From contig NZ_JAHSPF010000008.1 in assembly GCF_019132875.1 (NCBI RefSeq), forward strand, positions 124,001 to 188,000: a DNA stretch of 64,000 nucleotides, read 5' to 3'. The DNA comes from Erwinia phyllosphaerae (GTDB taxonomy: Bacteria > Pseudomonadota > Gammaproteobacteria > Enterobacterales > Enterobacteriaceae). Positions 1 through 10,368 of this stretch are shown in pieces. Below the pieces are notes generated by a model, which was not told the origin of the DNA, did not search any database, and worked only from the letters and a program-made list of their open reading frames with translations. Both the position numbers and the translations under genes were made by a program. Position 1 is the first letter of the stretch. Every line of letters begins with the position of its first letter.

Positions 1-1
1 A

Positions 2-814
2 CCCCAGGCCGACGGCATCATCACGCTACAGCAGCTGAAGGATGCGATGCGCGACGACACCATCCTGGTTTCTATCATGCATGTAAACAACGAAACCGGC
101 GTGGTGCAGGATATTGCCGCCATCGGCGAACTGTGCCGCTCGCGGGATATCCTTTTTCATGTTGATGCCACCCAAAGCGTTGGCAAACTGCCGCTGGATC
201 TCAGCGCGCTGAACGTCGATCTGGCCTCTTTCTCTGCCCATAAACTCTATGGCCCAAAAGGGATCGGCGGCCTTTTTGTCCGTCGCAAACCGCGTATTCG
301 TATTGCTGCGCAAATTCACGGCGGCGGACATGAGCGCGGCATGCGTTCCGGTACTTTGCCCGTGCATCAGATTGTCGGCATGGGCGAAGCTTACCGTATC
401 GCTAAAGAAGAGATGAGCAGCGAAACCGCTCGCCTGAATATGCTGCGCAGAACTTTGTGGGCTGGCCTGAGTGAAATCGAAGAGGTTTACCTTAACGGCA
501 GCCTTGAGCAGAGCGCCCCCAATATTCTGAACGTCAGTTTTGCCCACGTCGACGGCGAGTCGCTGATCATGGCGTTAAAAGACCTGGCGCTTTCTTCCGG
601 TTCCGCCTGTACTTCCGCCAGCCTGGAGCCTTCTTACGTTCTGCGCGCGCTGGGACTGAGTGAAGAACTGGCACACAGCTCGCTGCGTTTCTCGCTGGGG
701 CGTTTTACGACTGGCGAAGAAATTGACTACGCCATTGAGCTGGTACGCAAATCAATTAGCCGCCTGCGCGATGTTTCTCCGCAGTGGCAGGCTTTCAAAG
801 CGCGCTCCCGCTAA
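2..814 (+). CDS. iscS: Cysteine desulfurase IscS, 3' part of gene (5' end outside window)
   Basis: The frame is open from base 2, so the gene starts upstream; 270 codons are visible. The protein is a PLP-dependent class V aminotransferase-fold enzyme that takes sulfur from cysteine as a persulfide for Fe-S clusters and tRNA thiolation. The PLP lysine lies in [10 protein letters not shown] and the sulfur-carrying cysteine in [13 protein letters not shown], so it should be active. Similarity to E. coli IscS runs up to LRDVSPQWQ. The last residues are AFKARSR, and the E. coli tail ending in EWAHH, which belongs to the IscU-binding C-terminus, is missing. A terminator and then pepB follow directly; iscU, iscA, hscB, hscA, fdx and iscX are not there. 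The identification is firm; the biological meaning of the short tail is inferred. Confidence 0.93.
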   Translation, partial: PQADGIITLQQLKDAMRDDTILVSIMHVNNETGVVQDIAAIGELCRSRDILFHVDATQSVGKLPLDLSALNVDLASFSAHKLYGPKGIGGLFVRRKPRIRIAAQIHGGGHERGMRSGTLPVHQIVGMGEAYRIAKEEMSSETARLNMLRRTLWAGLSEIEEVYLNGSLEQSAPNILNVSFAHVDGESLIMALKDLALSSGSACTSASLEPSYVLRALGLSEELAHSSLRFSLGRFTTGEEIDYAIELVRKSISRLRDVSPQWQAFKARSR

Positions 815-851
815 CCCTTGCGGCCGCTGAGCGGTATTTTTCAGGATTCTG

Positions 852-874
852 ACGGGCTGATTCGGCCCGTTTTT
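852..874 (+). terminator. Intrinsic terminator after iscS
   Basis: Six-base-pair stem ACGGGC/GCCCGT with a 7-base loop, followed by TTTTT. It separates iscS from pepB, so pepB is probably transcribed from its own promoter. Confidence 0.75.
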
Positions 875-973
875 CATTTATTCTGTTACTCTGGAAAATG
901 AACAGGCAGCAACATTGACTGCCGCGTCCGGCTTTTCAGGCCGGAATGACTGTTTTTAACAAGGAGCGATGCG

Positions 974-2257
974 ATGACAACCACGCCAATGATCATTACG
1001 CTGTCAACGGCAGCGGCAGATGCACGCTGGGGCGAAAAAGCGACCCTGACCAGCAACGACAGCGGAATGACAATTCACCTGGTGGGCGGCGATGCGCTGA
1101 CCACTATCCAGCGTGCGGCACGCAAAATTGATGCACAGGGGATCCGCCACATTAGCCTGGAAGGCGACTGGGATCTGGAAAAGAGCTGGGCATTCTGGCA
1201 GGGCTATCGCGGGCCAAAAGGCGAACGCAAAGTAGAGTGGGCCGCGCTGAACGAGGCCGACCAGAAAGAGTTCGATCGCCGACTGAAAATTATCGACTGG
1301 GTACGCGACACCATCAATTTGCCGGCGGAAGAGCTTAGCCCTGAGCAGCTGGCGCAGCGCGCGGTCGATCTGCTTTGCGGCGTAGCGGGCGAGAAAGCCA
1401 GCTACCGTATCACCAAAGGCGAAGATCTGCGTCTGCAAGGCTACGCGGGGTTACACACCGTTGGCCGCGGCTCTACGCGCAGCCCGGCGTTGCTGGCGCT
1501 GGATTACAATCCGACCGGTGACGACAGCGCGCCGGTATTTGCCTGCCTGGTCGGCAAGGGTATCACCTTTGACACCGGCGGCTACAGCCTGAAGCCGAGC
1601 GGCTCAATGGATTCGATGAAGTCCGATATGGGCGGGGCGGCGACGCTGACCGGTGCGCTGGCGCTGGCCATTAGCCGGGGACTGGATAAGCGCGTCAAAC
1701 TCTATCTTTGCTGCGCCGACAATATGGTGAGCGGCAACGCTTTCCGCCTGGGCGATATTATCCGTTATCGCAACGGCAAAAGCGTTGAGGTAATGAATAC
1801 CGATGCGGAAGGGCGCCTGGTGCTGGCCGATGGCCTGATTGACGCCAGCGAACAGAACGCGGAGCTGATCGTTGACGCCGCCACGCTGACCGGCGCGGCC
1901 AAAACCGCGCTGGGGAATGATTATCACGCGCTGTTCAGCTTTGACGACGAGCTGGCGCAGTCGCTGCTGGTCAGTGCCGGTAGCGAAAACGAGCCTTTCT
2001 GGCGTCTGCCTCTGGCCGAATTCCATCGCGGCTATTTACCCTCCAGCTTTGCTGACCTGAACAATATCGCTGCACCTTCCCATACGGCGGGAGCCAGCAC
2101 GGCGGCCGCTTTCCTGTCGCATTTTGTTAAAAATTATCAGCAGGGCTGGCTGCACATTGACTGTTCGGCAACCTATCGTAAGGGCGCTGTCGATCAGTGG
2201 TCGGCTGGCGCGACCGGGCTGGGCGTACGTACCGTGGCAAATCTGCTGCTGAAATAG
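974..2257 (+). CDS. pepB: Peptidase B, M17 leucyl aminopeptidase family
   Basis: A 427-residue cytosolic aminopeptidase, the same length as E. coli PepB. The C-terminal catalytic domain carries the M17 two-metal motifs [20 protein letters not shown] and [14 protein letters not shown], and the family signature is intact. It releases N-terminal residues from peptides, notably with acidic N-termini in the studied homologue, and takes part in peptide turnover. The ATG follows AAGGAG at a good distance. In E. coli the gene closes the isc cluster; here it directly follows iscS, and sseB begins 47 bases after its stop, as in E. coli. Confidence 0.97.
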   Translation: MTTTPMIITLSTAAADARWGEKATLTSNDSGMTIHLVGGDALTTIQRAARKIDAQGIRHISLEGDWDLEKSWAFWQGYRGPKGERKVEWAALNEADQKEFDRRLKIIDWVRDTINLPAEELSPEQLAQRAVDLLCGVAGEKASYRITKGEDLRLQGYAGLHTVGRGSTRSPALLALDYNPTGDDSAPVFACLVGKGITFDTGGYSLKPSGSMDSMKSDMGGAATLTGALALAISRGLDKRVKLYLCCADNMVSGNAFRLGDIIRYRNGKSVEVMNTDAEGRLVLADGLIDASEQNAELIVDAATLTGAAKTALGNDYHALFSFDDELAQSLLVSAGSENEPFWRLPLAEFHRGYLPSSFADLNNIAAPSHTAGASTAAAFLSHFVKNYQQGWLHIDCSATYRKGAVDQWSAGATGLGVRTVANLLLK

Positions 2258-2304
2258 TATCTGTAGCCGGGCCAGGCGGCCCGGCACCTTGACGGAATGC
2301 AATA

Positions 2305-3069
2305 ATGAACGAAACCAATCAACGCCTGGAAGAGGTGTTGCAACTGGCGGCCACCGAGCCTGCGCATCGTCCGGAATTTTTCGCCTTGCTGCTGGATGCA
2401 AGCGTCTGGGTACCGGGCAAAAGCGCGGAGCAGTCCGCCACGGATGAAGTCGAGCTGCAGCACTGGGAGAAGGACGACGGAACCAGCATTATTCCGTTCT
2501 TTACCTCTGAGCAGGCTTTACAGCAGGCGGTAACCGAAGAGCTGCCGTTTCTGGTGATGCCGGTGCGCACGCTGTTTGCCATGACCCAGGGCGAAACGCT
2601 GTTTCTGAATGCAAAGTTGCCCGTCGGCAAAGAGTTTTCCCCGCGTGAAATCAGCAATCTGCTGGGTGAGAACGGTAATGCGCTCAGCCAGCAAACGGTG
2701 CTGGAAGGCGGCACGACGCTGCTGCTGTCGGAAATTGCCGAACCGCCCGCGCAAACTATCGCCTCATTAACGCAGCTGTTCGCTAAATATAAACAGGTAC
2801 GGCGTGCCTGGGTTGCGCATATTAAAGAAGCGGCAGAGCAGAAGCCGAATTTACTGATTGGTATTGAAGCTGACAGCGATATCGACGCCATTATTCAGGC
2901 TGCCGGTAGCGTCGCGACCGATACGCTGCTGGAAGATGAGCCGGTAGATATTTGCGAAGTGGTCGAGAATGACAATATCGGCCATTTTTTCACCGCCCAT
3001 ATCACCCCTTTTTATGAGCGGCGGTGGGGGAGTTTTTTACGATCGCTGAAGCAGGATCGGATTATCTAA
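2305..3069 (+). CDS. sseB: SseB, serine-sensitivity-enhancing protein
   Basis: A 254-residue soluble protein matching E. coli SseB along its length, including LQHWEKDDGTS in the N-terminal half, the middle motif PVRTLF, PNLLIGIEAD, and the C-terminal FYERRWGSFLR. The SseB N-terminal and C-terminal domains are both present. Overexpression of the homologue raises serine sensitivity in E. coli; the biochemical activity is not known. It shares the pepB strand with a 47-base gap and ends at a strong terminator, so pepB-sseB probably form one transcript. Confidence 0.95.
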   Translation: MNETNQRLEEVLQLAATEPAHRPEFFALLLDASVWVPGKSAEQSATDEVELQHWEKDDGTSIIPFFTSEQALQQAVTEELPFLVMPVRTLFAMTQGETLFLNAKLPVGKEFSPREISNLLGENGNALSQQTVLEGGTTLLLSEIAEPPAQTIASLTQLFAKYKQVRRAWVAHIKEAAEQKPNLLIGIEADSDIDAIIQAAGSVATDTLLEDEPVDICEVVENDNIGHFFTAHITPFYERRWGSFLRSLKQDRII

Positions 3070-3079
3070 GTGACAAATG

Positions 3080-3113
3080 CGCCCGAATTATTTAGCTTTT
3101 TCGGGCGTTTTTT
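3080..3113 (+). terminator. Intrinsic terminator after sseB
   Basis: Eight-base-pair stem CGCCCGAA/TTCGGGCG with a 12-base loop and a TTTTTT tail, ending pepB-sseB before the convergent sseA. Confidence 0.85.
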
Positions 3114-3181
3114 GTCTGCCAATTAAAAAAGAATTTATTCAGGTAACTTAATAAAGCGCCGCTGAATTGTTCATCTCTTTT

Positions 3182-4036
3182 TTAGCGTGCGGGTGCAGGC
3201 TCAATCGGTAAATCATCACGGCTTCCCCATTCGCCCCAGGAACCGTCATAGAGCGTCACGTCTTCTACGCCCAGCGTGTTCAGGGCCAGAATCAGCACCA
3301 CCGCCGTTACGCCGGAACCGCAGCTGGCCACAATCGGCTCGTCCAGCTTCACGCCCTGACGCTGAAAAATGGCTCTCAGCGCCTCAGGTGATTTTAGCTC
3401 GCCGTTTTCCACCAGCTCGTTCCACGGCACGTTCAGGCTGCCGGGAATATGGCCGCGATGCAGGCCGGGGCGGGGTTCATCAACTTCAGCGTTAAAACGG
3501 TTGGCTGCCCGCGCGTCGATAATTTGCGCGCCGCCTTCGTGGCTAATAACCATGACTTCGGTAATACGCTTGACCGCCGCCGGATCGAAACGCGCCTCGA
3601 ATTCCGCCTCTGGCAGGGCGACATCGCCGGATGCCAGGTCGAAACCGGCCTCGCGCCAGCCTTTCAGCCCGCCAGCCAGTACCGAAACGTTTTCCACGCC
3701 GAACTGGCGCAGCATCCACCAGGCGCGCGGCGCTGAGAAAAGGTTGCCTTCATCATAAACCACCAGGTGTTTATCGCTGCTAATGCCCAGCTCGCGCATG
3801 GCTACGGCAAAGGCTTCCGCACGCGGCATCATATGTGGATAGGGGCTGCTACTCTCGGAGAGCGCTTCAATATTAAAAAAGGGAGCGTCAGGCAGATGGC
3901 TGGCGCGATACTCCGCCTGAATATCACGCACCTTTTCCTGGCCTGGCGGCAGCATGCGCGCGTCCAGTACCTGGAGATCGTCATCGGCATAGTGCTCTGC
4001 CAGCCAGTCGGCGGTTACAAAAAAAGAGGAAGTCAT
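3182..4036 (-). CDS. sseA: 3-mercaptopyruvate sulfurtransferase
   Basis: A 284-residue two-domain rhodanese-fold enzyme that moves sulfur from 3-mercaptopyruvate to thiol acceptors or cyanide. The catalytic cysteine is in the CGSGVTA loop of the C-terminal rhodanese domain; the N-terminal domain holds YDEGNLFSAPRAWWML. The frame is open for 73 further codons upstream, but homology to SseA (281 residues in E. coli) begins at MTSSFFVTADWLAEH, and a GCGAGG sequence stands before that ATG, so I chose 4036. It converges with sseB. The E. coli neighbours pbpC and yfhM, normally near sseA, are absent between sseA and ndk. Confidence 0.95.
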   Translation of the reverse strand: MTSSFFVTADWLAEHYADDDLQVLDARMLPPGQEKVRDIQAEYRASHLPDAPFFNIEALSESSSPYPHMMPRAEAFAVAMRELGISSDKHLVVYDEGNLFSAPRAWWMLRQFGVENVSVLAGGLKGWREAGFDLASGDVALPEAEFEARFDPAAVKRITEVMVISHEGGAQIIDARAANRFNAEVDEPRPGLHRGHIPGSLNVPWNELVENGELKSPEALRAIFQRQGVKLDEPIVASCGSGVTAVVLILALNTLGVEDVTLYDGSWGEWGSRDDLPIEPAPAR

Positions 4037-4217
4037 AGCGGCCTCGCTGTAGGGATAAGTGTTTTGAGTGTCGGCTATCCTGACGGCCATCACAAGCCTT
4101 TGCCCGCACCGGTTTACGGTTAACGTCAGGTTTGCGCTATTTTTGTACGATTCGGCTGCTGCGTTACTAATCTGTATGCAGTTAAGCGATTTTTTTAATG
4201 ATTTGTTGAATCTCCGA

Positions 4218-4246
4218 TAGGCAACAACGGCTATCAACCCTATAAT
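4218..4246 (+). promoter_or_regulatory. Probable ndk promoter
   Basis: Perfect -10 TATAAT at 4241-4246, with TAGGCA (4 of 6 to TTGACA) 17 bases upstream. It lies 66 bases before the ndk start codon, in the gap between divergent sseA and ndk. Confidence 0.55.
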
Positions 4247-4311
4247 CGGCGCCATTTTCTCGGCCGGGGAGCCTTTTCACCGGCTAAACTAGACGTTAAA
4301 CAGGGGTCAAT

Positions 4312-4743
4312 ATGACTATCGAACGTACTTTTTCTATCGTAAAACCGAACGCGGTGGCAAAAAACGTAATTGGTGCCATCTTCAACCGTTTTGAAAGCGC
4401 TGGCTTCAAAATCGTTGGCTGCAAAATGCTGCACCTGACCAAAGAGCAGGCTGAAGGCTTCTACGCAGAACACCAGGGCCGTCCTTTCTTCGACGGTCTG
4501 GTTGAATTCATGACTTCTGGCCCGGTAGTGGTTTCCGTTCTGGAAGGCGAAAACGCCGTACAGCGTCACCGTGACCTGATGGGTGCAACTAACCCGGACA
4601 ACGCGCTGGCTGGTACGCTGCGTGCCGATTACGCGGACAGCTTCACCGAAAACGCTACCCACGGTTCTGACTCTGCCGAGTCTGCAGCCCGTGAAATCGC
4701 GTTCTTCTTCGGTGAAAACGAAGTGTGCCCACGCACTCGTTAA
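4312..4743 (+). CDS. ndk: Nucleoside diphosphate kinase
   Basis: 143 residues, the usual length. The enzyme transfers the gamma phosphate from ATP to other nucleoside diphosphates through a phosphohistidine. The active-site histidine is in NATHGSDS; the N-terminal [15 protein letters not shown] and the [14 protein letters not shown] loop are characteristic. The codon usage is that of a highly expressed gene. SD AGGGGT precedes the ATG. It sits between a TATAAT promoter and a hairpin terminator, so it is probably monocistronic. Confidence 0.98.
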   Translation: MTIERTFSIVKPNAVAKNVIGAIFNRFESAGFKIVGCKMLHLTKEQAEGFYAEHQGRPFFDGLVEFMTSGPVVVSVLEGENAVQRHRDLMGATNPDNALAGTLRADYADSFTENATHGSDSAESAAREIAFFFGENEVCPRTR

Positions 4744-4831
4744 GATTATTGACGGCCGGGCTGTGCGGCGCGTTTACAATTTATTTTCATAACGCCCTTT
4801 AATCCGCAGAGCCACTGCCTGTACAATAATG

Positions 4832-4866
4832 CGCCCCTGGTGAGCCTGCTCAGCGGGGGCGTTTCA
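4832..4866 (+). terminator. Hairpin between ndk and rlmN
   Basis: Stem CGCCCC/GGGGCG enclosing further partial pairing (CTG...CAG) and followed by TTTC. The T tract is short, so termination may be partial. Confidence 0.5.
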
Positions 4867-4922
4867 TTTATACTCCTTAACCCCCAGCGCCATAACGTGT
4901 AACAACGAGGCCAGAGAAAATT

Positions 4923-6083
4923 ATGTCAGAACAAATTGTGACCCCGTCGTCTGCTATCACTACGCCTAAGAAAGAAAAAATCAACCTGCTCGATCTGAAT
5001 CGCCAGCAAATGCGCGAGTTTTTCGTTGGTCTTGGCGAAAAACCTTTTCGCGCCGATCAGGTGATGAAGTGGATTTATCACTACTGCTGTGATGATTTCG
5101 ACGAAATGACCGACATCAACAAAGTTTTTCGCGGCAAGCTGAAAGAGCTGGCCGAGATCCGCGCGCCGGAAGTGGCGGAAGAGCAGCGCTCGGCGGATGG
5201 CACCATCAAGTGGGCCATTACCGTTGGCGGCCAGCAGGTCGAAACGGTCTATATTCCGGAAAAAGATCGCGCCACGCTGTGTGTTTCTTCCCAGGTAGGC
5301 TGCGCGCTGGAATGTAAGTTTTGCTCAACCGCGCAGCAGGGCTTTAACCGCAACCTGCGCGTTTCGGAAATTATCGGCCAGGTATGGCGTGCGGCGAAGA
5401 TTATCGGCGCATCCAAAGTCACCGGCCAGCGTCCTATCACTAACGTAGTGATGATGGGCATGGGCGAACCGCTGCTGAACCTTAACAACGTAGTGCCGGC
5501 CATGGAAATCATGCTGGACGACTTTGGTTTTGGCCTGTCAAAACGCCGCGTAACGCTTTCTACCTCGGGCGTGGTGCCCGCGCTGGATAAGCTGGGCGAC
5601 ATGATCGACGTTGCGCTGGCCATCTCTCTGCATGCGCCAAACGACGCCATCCGCGATGAAATCGTCCCTATTAATAAAAAGTACAATATCGAGACTTTCC
5701 TGGCCTCGGTCAGCCGTTATATTTCCAAATCTAATGCTAACCAGGGCCGCGTGACCATTGAGTACGTCATGCTGGATCACGTCAACGACAGCACCGATAA
5801 CGCTCACGAGCTGGCCGCGCTGCTGAAAGAGACCCCGTGCAAAATTAACCTGATCCCATGGAACCCCTTCCCTGGCGCGCCTTATGGCCGTAGCTCAAAC
5901 AGCCGCATCGATCGCTTCTCTAAAGTGTTGATGGATTACGGATTTACCACTATTGTGCGTAAGACCCGTGGCGACGATATCGATGCCGCCTGCGGACAGC
6001 TGGCCGGCGAGGTCATTGACCGCACGCGTCGTACTATGCGGAAAAAACTGGCTGGTGAAGCCATTTCTGTGAAAGCGCTCTGA
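4923..6083 (+). CDS. rlmN: Dual-specificity 23S rRNA A2503 / tRNA A37 C2-methyltransferase
   Basis: A 386-residue radical-SAM enzyme (384 in E. coli). It methylates C2 of A2503 in 23S rRNA and of A37 in some tRNAs. The [4Fe-4S] cluster motif [15 protein letters not shown] has the CX3CX2C spacing, the SAM-binding MGMGEPLLN follows, and the C-terminal catalytic cysteine is in [11 protein letters not shown]. The N-terminal [11 protein letters not shown] helix domain is typical. SD GAGG stands a little upstream of the ATG. It leads a run of co-directional genes reaching der; pilW follows after 79 bases. Confidence 0.97.
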   Translation: MSEQIVTPSSAITTPKKEKINLLDLNRQQMREFFVGLGEKPFRADQVMKWIYHYCCDDFDEMTDINKVFRGKLKELAEIRAPEVAEEQRSADGTIKWAITVGGQQVETVYIPEKDRATLCVSSQVGCALECKFCSTAQQGFNRNLRVSEIIGQVWRAAKIIGASKVTGQRPITNVVMMGMGEPLLNLNNVVPAMEIMLDDFGFGLSKRRVTLSTSGVVPALDKLGDMIDVALAISLHAPNDAIRDEIVPINKKYNIETFLASVSRYISKSNANQGRVTIEYVMLDHVNDSTDNAHELAALLKETPCKINLIPWNPFPGAPYGRSSNSRIDRFSKVLMDYGFTTIVRKTRGDDIDAACGQLAGEVIDRTRRTMRKKLAGEAISVKAL

Positions 6084-6162
6084 AACCAGGCAGCGAGTAG
6101 CTAAAGCGACTTGTTCGCTTAGTGAAAGGGCGTAACATCGCTTCCGCTACAAGGAGGCGATT

Positions 6163-6885
6163 ATGGGTAAAGGATTACCGATCTGGCTGGTTGCATTACT
6201 GTTTTCAGGCTGTAACCTGTCGCCACAGCGCAGCGAGCTGGCGGAGACAAGGCTACAATTAGGGCTGGTTTATCTGGCGCGCGACGAACTGGCACCAGCC
6301 GGGCGCAATCTGCGTCAGGCGTTGGCCCTGGCGCCAAAGGATTACCGCTGCCAGCTGGCGATAGCTCGCTATTATCAGCGTACGGGCGACAGCGCGGCGG
6401 CAAGCGCCAGTTATCAAAAAGCGCTGGGGCTGGCAGAACAAAACCGTGACGTAATCAATAATTACGGTGCGTTTCTCTGTCGATTAGGGCAGTATGATGC
6501 GGCTCAGCAGCAGTTTAGCAAGGCGGTGGGTTTAGCAGGTCGCGCCGACGCGCTGGAAAATGCCGGATACTGTTATCTCCTGGCGGGAGAGCAGCAGAAA
6601 GCAAAAGCCGCGCTAATGGAAGCAACGCGAAACGATCCGCTGAAGGGGGCTGCACTGCTGGCAGAAGCCGAAAGGCGATTTGGAAAGAATGAGCGCGATA
6701 CGTCGCGGCTCTTGTTAGATGTTTATCAACGCAACTTTGCCGCTTCGGCGCAAAGTTTGTGGTTAGAGATTCGCTTCGCCGCGCTGGCTAAGCGTCCCGA
6801 AGCCATCAGGCTTGCCGGGGAGCAGCTGGCGCGAAATTTTCCACAATCGATACAGTACCTGCATTTTTTAGCTAATGAATACTGA
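6163..6885 (+). CDS. pilW: PilW/PilF-type TPR lipoprotein
   Basis: 240 residues with a lipoprotein signal peptide; the lipobox LFSGC puts the lipidated cysteine near residue 17. The rest is tetratricopeptide repeats (for example [26 protein letters not shown]). Family members help assemble the type IV pilus secretin in the outer membrane. SD AAGGAGG is strong. The gene occupies the rlmN-rodZ gap, where E. coli K-12 has no such gene, and overlaps the rodZ start by 11 bases, suggesting coupled translation. No pilus gene is nearby, so a pilus role is taken from the family only. Confidence 0.85.
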   Translation: MGKGLPIWLVALLFSGCNLSPQRSELAETRLQLGLVYLARDELAPAGRNLRQALALAPKDYRCQLAIARYYQRTGDSAAASASYQKALGLAEQNRDVINNYGAFLCRLGQYDAAQQQFSKAVGLAGRADALENAGYCYLLAGEQQKAKAALMEATRNDPLKGAALLAEAERRFGKNERDTSRLLLDVYQRNFAASAQSLWLEIRFAALAKRPEAIRLAGEQLARNFPQSIQYLHFLANEY

Positions 6886-7840
6886 AGCCACTGATAAATC
6901 AGCAACAAATTCAACAGGCGAGCGCCTGCGCGAAGCGCGTGAGCAGATGGGCCTTTCTCAACAAAACGTTGCGGAGCGCCTTTGCCTGAAACTTTCCACC
7001 GTACGCGATATTGAAGAGGACAAGGCGCCTGCGGATCTGGCGTCAACCTTCCTGCGTGGCTATATCCGATCCTACGCCCGGCTGGTGCACGTGCCGGAAG
7101 AAGAACTGCTGCCGATGATGGCGAAACAGGCACCCGTGCGCGCCGCCAAAGTGGAGCCGATGCAGAGCTTTTCGCTGGGCAAACGCCGCAAAAAGCGCGA
7201 CGGCTGGCTGATGATTTTCACCTGGCTGGTGCTGTTTGTGGTGGTGGGCCTGACCGGTGCCTGGTGGTGGCAAAACCACAAGGCCGCGCAGGACGATCTG
7301 GTTTCGATGGCCGATCAGAACGCGGATACCAGTAACGGGCAGTCGATTCCGCTGAACGACAGCGGCGCAGACACCACTCAGCCTGCTGAAGCCACAACTG
7401 CCGGGCAGGCACCGGCAGCAGAGGCGACAGCGCCAGCCGACAGCGCGCAGCCTCAGGCAGCGGCTGCGGCTACGCCAGCGCAGCAGGCTCCGGCCGCTGC
7501 CGCTGCGCCGGCTGCGGTTTCACCTTCCCAGGTACCGGCAGATAATGCCGGTAATAGCCAGATGCCAACGGCCGCCGCGGCCGTTAGCGCGGAGGCAAAG
7601 GCGCTGGTGATGAATTTTAGCAAGGACTGCTGGCTGGAAGTCTCCGATGCAACCGGCAAAAAACTGTTCAGCGGAATGCAGCGCAGTGGTGGTAAACTCA
7701 GCCTTACCGGCACCGCACCATATCGTCTGAAGATTGGCGCGCCGGGCGCAGTTCAGATCCAGTATCAGGGTCAGCCGGTCGATCTGAGTCGTTTTATCCG
7801 TACCAACCAGGTTGCCCGCCTTACAGTCGGTGCGCAATAA
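6875..7840 (+). CDS. rodZ: Cytoskeletal protein RodZ
   Basis: 321 residues (337 in E. coli). An N-terminal helix-turn-helix of about residues 17-70 ([19 protein letters not shown]) binds MreB. A basic stretch GKRRKKRD leads into one transmembrane helix at about 110-133. An Ala/Pro/Gln-rich periplasmic linker follows, and a C-terminal beta domain from about residue 245 ([13 protein letters not shown]). RodZ anchors MreB filaments for rod-shaped growth. It overlaps pilW and precedes ispG by 37 bases. Confidence 0.95.
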   Translation: MNTEATDKSATNSTGERLREAREQMGLSQQNVAERLCLKLSTVRDIEEDKAPADLASTFLRGYIRSYARLVHVPEEELLPMMAKQAPVRAAKVEPMQSFSLGKRRKKRDGWLMIFTWLVLFVVVGLTGAWWWQNHKAAQDDLVSMADQNADTSNGQSIPLNDSGADTTQPAEATTAGQAPAAEATAPADSAQPQAAAAATPAQQAPAAAAAPAAVSPSQVPADNAGNSQMPTAAAAVSAEAKALVMNFSKDCWLEVSDATGKKLFSGMQRSGGKLSLTGTAPYRLKIGAPGAVQIQYQGQPVDLSRFIRTNQVARLTVGAQ

Positions 7841-7877
7841 CGCATCTTCTGGTCGCGAGTAATTCCGGAGAAAGAAT

Positions 7878-8999
7878 ATGCATAACGAAGCACCCATTAT
7901 CCGTCGCAAATCAAAGCGCATTTACGTCGGCCAGGTGCCGGTGGGCGACGGCGCACCCATAGCCGTCCAGTCCATGACCAATACGCGCACCACCGATGTG
8001 GCTGCCACGGTCAATCAAATCAAAGCGCTTGAGCGCGTTGGCGTGGATATTGTTCGCGTCTCTGTTCCTACCATGGATGCCGCGGAAGCCTTCCGCCTGA
8101 TCAAGCAGCAGGTCAACGTCCCGCTGGTTGCTGATATCCATTTTGACTACCGCATCGCCCTGAAAGTCGCTGAATATGGTGTTGACTGCCTGCGCATTAA
8201 TCCCGGCAACATCGGCAATGAAGAGCGAATTCGTCAGGTCGTCGACTGCGCGCGCTACAACAATATTCCTATCCGCATCGGCGTTAACGCCGGGTCGCTG
8301 GAAAAAGATCTGCAGGAAAAGTACGGTGAGCCAACGCCGCAGGCGCTGCTCGAATCCGCCATGCGCCACGTCGATCATCTCGATCGCCTTAACTTCGACC
8401 AGTTCAAAGTCAGCGTTAAGGCCTCCGACGTTTTCCTGGCCGTAGAATCTTACCGCCTGCTGGCTAAGCAGATTGAGCAGCCGCTACACCTGGGCATCAC
8501 CGAAGCAGGCGGCGCGCGAGCCGGTGCGGTAAAATCCGCCATCGGTTTGGGGCTGCTGCTGTCAGAAGGCATCGGCGACACGCTGCGTATTTCGCTGGCG
8601 GCCGATCCCATTGAAGAAGTGAAGGTCGGTTTCGATATCCTGAAATCGTTGCGCATCCGTTCCCGCGGCATCAACTTTATCGCCTGTCCAACCTGTTCGC
8701 GTCAGGAGTTTGACGTTATCGGAACGGTTAACGCGCTGGAGCAGCGGCTGGAAGATATCATTACGCCGATGGACGTCTCGATCATTGGCTGCGTGGTCAA
8801 CGGGCCGGGCGAAGCGCTGGTCTCTACGCTGGGCGTAACCGGCAGCAACAAGAAAAGCGGCTTTTACGAAGACGGCGTGCGCCTGCGCGAGCGCCTGGAT
8901 AACGACGATATGATCGACCAGCTGGAAGCGCGTATCCGCGCCAAGGCCGCGATGATGGACGAATCCCGCCGTATCGATGTACAGCAGCTGGAAAAATAA
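7878..8999 (+). CDS. ispG: 4-hydroxy-3-methylbut-2-enyl diphosphate synthase (flavodoxin)
   Basis: 373 residues (372 in E. coli). The [4Fe-4S] enzyme converts 2-C-methylerythritol 2,4-cyclodiphosphate to HMBPP in the MEP isoprenoid pathway. The N-terminal TIM barrel ([18 protein letters not shown]) is followed by a C-terminal domain with cluster ligands in [10 protein letters not shown] and [16 protein letters not shown] is near the ATG. It depends on Fe-S assembly, which matters because the isc locus at the start of the window looks reduced. Confidence 0.98.
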   Translation: MHNEAPIIRRKSKRIYVGQVPVGDGAPIAVQSMTNTRTTDVAATVNQIKALERVGVDIVRVSVPTMDAAEAFRLIKQQVNVPLVADIHFDYRIALKVAEYGVDCLRINPGNIGNEERIRQVVDCARYNNIPIRIGVNAGSLEKDLQEKYGEPTPQALLESAMRHVDHLDRLNFDQFKVSVKASDVFLAVESYRLLAKQIEQPLHLGITEAGGARAGAVKSAIGLGLLLSEGIGDTLRISLAADPIEEVKVGFDILKSLRIRSRGINFIACPTCSRQEFDVIGTVNALEQRLEDIITPMDVSIIGCVVNGPGEALVSTLGVTGSNKKSGFYEDGVRLRERLDNDDMIDQLEARIRAKAAMMDESRRIDVQQLEK

Positions 9000-9065
9000 A
9001 TGAGTGCGGGCCGGGTTTGTCTTAACGACAGGCCGCGCCCGCCGGAATAAAAGAAGAGAAGAAAA

Positions 9066-10355
9066 GTGGCGAAGAATATTCAGGCAATCCGCGGCATGAA
9101 CGACTATCTGCCGACAGATACCGTCGTCTGGCAGCGCATTGAACAGATCCTTAAGCAGGTGCTGGCCAGCTATGGCTATAGCGAAATCCGCCTGCCGATT
9201 GTAGAGCAGACCCCGTTATTCAAGCGCGCTATCGGTGAAGTGACCGACGTGGTTGAAAAAGAGATGTACACCTTTGACGATCGCAACGGCGAAAGCCTGA
9301 CGCTGCGTCCGGAAGGAACGGCGGGCTGCGTGCGTGCCGGTATCGAGCACGGTCTGCTGTACAATCAGGAACAGCGTCTGTGGTATATCGGGCCAATGTT
9401 CCGCTACGAGCGTCCGCAAAAAGGCCGCTATCGCCAGTTCCATCAGATTGGTGCGGAAGTCTTTGGCCTGCAGGGCCCGGATATTGATGCCGAACTGATT
9501 ATGATGACCGCGCGCTGGTGGAAAGCGCTGGGTATCGCCGACCACGTTCGCCTTGAGCTGAACTCTATTGGTTCGCTGGAAGCGCGCGCTAACTACCGCG
9601 ATGCGCTGGTGGCTTTCCTGGAAACTCATAAAGACGTTCTGGACGAAGACTGCAAGCGCCGCATGTACAGCAACCCGCTGCGCGTGCTGGACAGCAAAAA
9701 TCCGGATGTTCAGAACCTGCTGAACGATGCGCCAGTGCTGGGCGACTACCTGGACGCGGATTCGCGCGAACACTTTGATGGCCTGTGCCAGCTGCTGGAT
9801 GCCGCGGGCATTGCCTATACGGTCAACCAGCGCCTTGTTCGCGGTCTGGATTACTACAACCGTACCGTTTTTGAATGGGTTACCAGCAGCCTGGGCGCGC
9901 AGGGCACCGTTTGTGCCGGCGGACGTTACGATGGCCTGGTAGAACAGCTGGGCGGACGCGGCACGCCAGCCGTGGGCTTCGCGATGGGGCTGGAGCGTCT
10001 GGTGCTGCTGGTGCAGGCAGTTAACCCGGAATTTGAACCGACGCGCATTGTCGATGTCTATGTTATCGCTTCAGGGGCTGGCGTGCAGGCGAGCGCTATG
10101 CAGCTGGCGGAAAAACTGCGTGACGCCGATCCCTCGCTGAAGCTGATGACCAACTTTGGCGGCGGCAACTTTAAGAAACAGTTTGCCCGTGCCGACAAAT
10201 GGGGCGCGCGCGTGGCGCTGGTGCTGGGTGAAGAAGAAGTCGCCAACGGTCAGGTCGTCATTAAAGATTTGCGTAACGGCGAGCAGCAAAAGCTGGCGCA
10301 GCAGGATGTAGCCGCCACGCTGGCAGCCATGCTGCAGCAGACAGCCGCGATTTAA
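9066..10355 (+). CDS. hisS: Histidyl-tRNA synthetase
   Basis: A 429-residue class II aminoacyl-tRNA synthetase starting at GTG (as in E. coli), just downstream of AAGAGAAGAAAA. Visible motifs are the N-terminal IRGMNDYLP, motif 2 around [16 protein letters not shown], the histidine-binding [15 protein letters not shown], and motif 3 [13 protein letters not shown]...[11 protein letters not shown]-terminal anticodon-binding domain runs from about residue 330. The GTG was preferred because no upstream in-frame start has homology. Confidence 0.98.
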   Translation: MAKNIQAIRGMNDYLPTDTVVWQRIEQILKQVLASYGYSEIRLPIVEQTPLFKRAIGEVTDVVEKEMYTFDDRNGESLTLRPEGTAGCVRAGIEHGLLYNQEQRLWYIGPMFRYERPQKGRYRQFHQIGAEVFGLQGPDIDAELIMMTARWWKALGIADHVRLELNSIGSLEARANYRDALVAFLETHKDVLDEDCKRRMYSNPLRVLDSKNPDVQNLLNDAPVLGDYLDADSREHFDGLCQLLDAAGIAYTVNQRLVRGLDYYNRTVFEWVTSSLGAQGTVCAGGRYDGLVEQLGGRGTPAVGFAMGLERLVLLVQAVNPEFEPTRIVDVYVIASGAGVQASAMQLAEKLRDADPSLKLMTNFGGGNFKKQFARADKWGARVALVLGEEEVANGQVVIKDLRNGEQQKLAQQDVAATLAAMLQQTAAI

Positions 10356-10368
10356 GGAGAGAGTTTGC

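Noticed and set aside
4037-4255. N-terminal extension of SseA by 73 residues
   Set aside because: It would run through the ndk promoter region and has no homology; a clear start exists at 4036.
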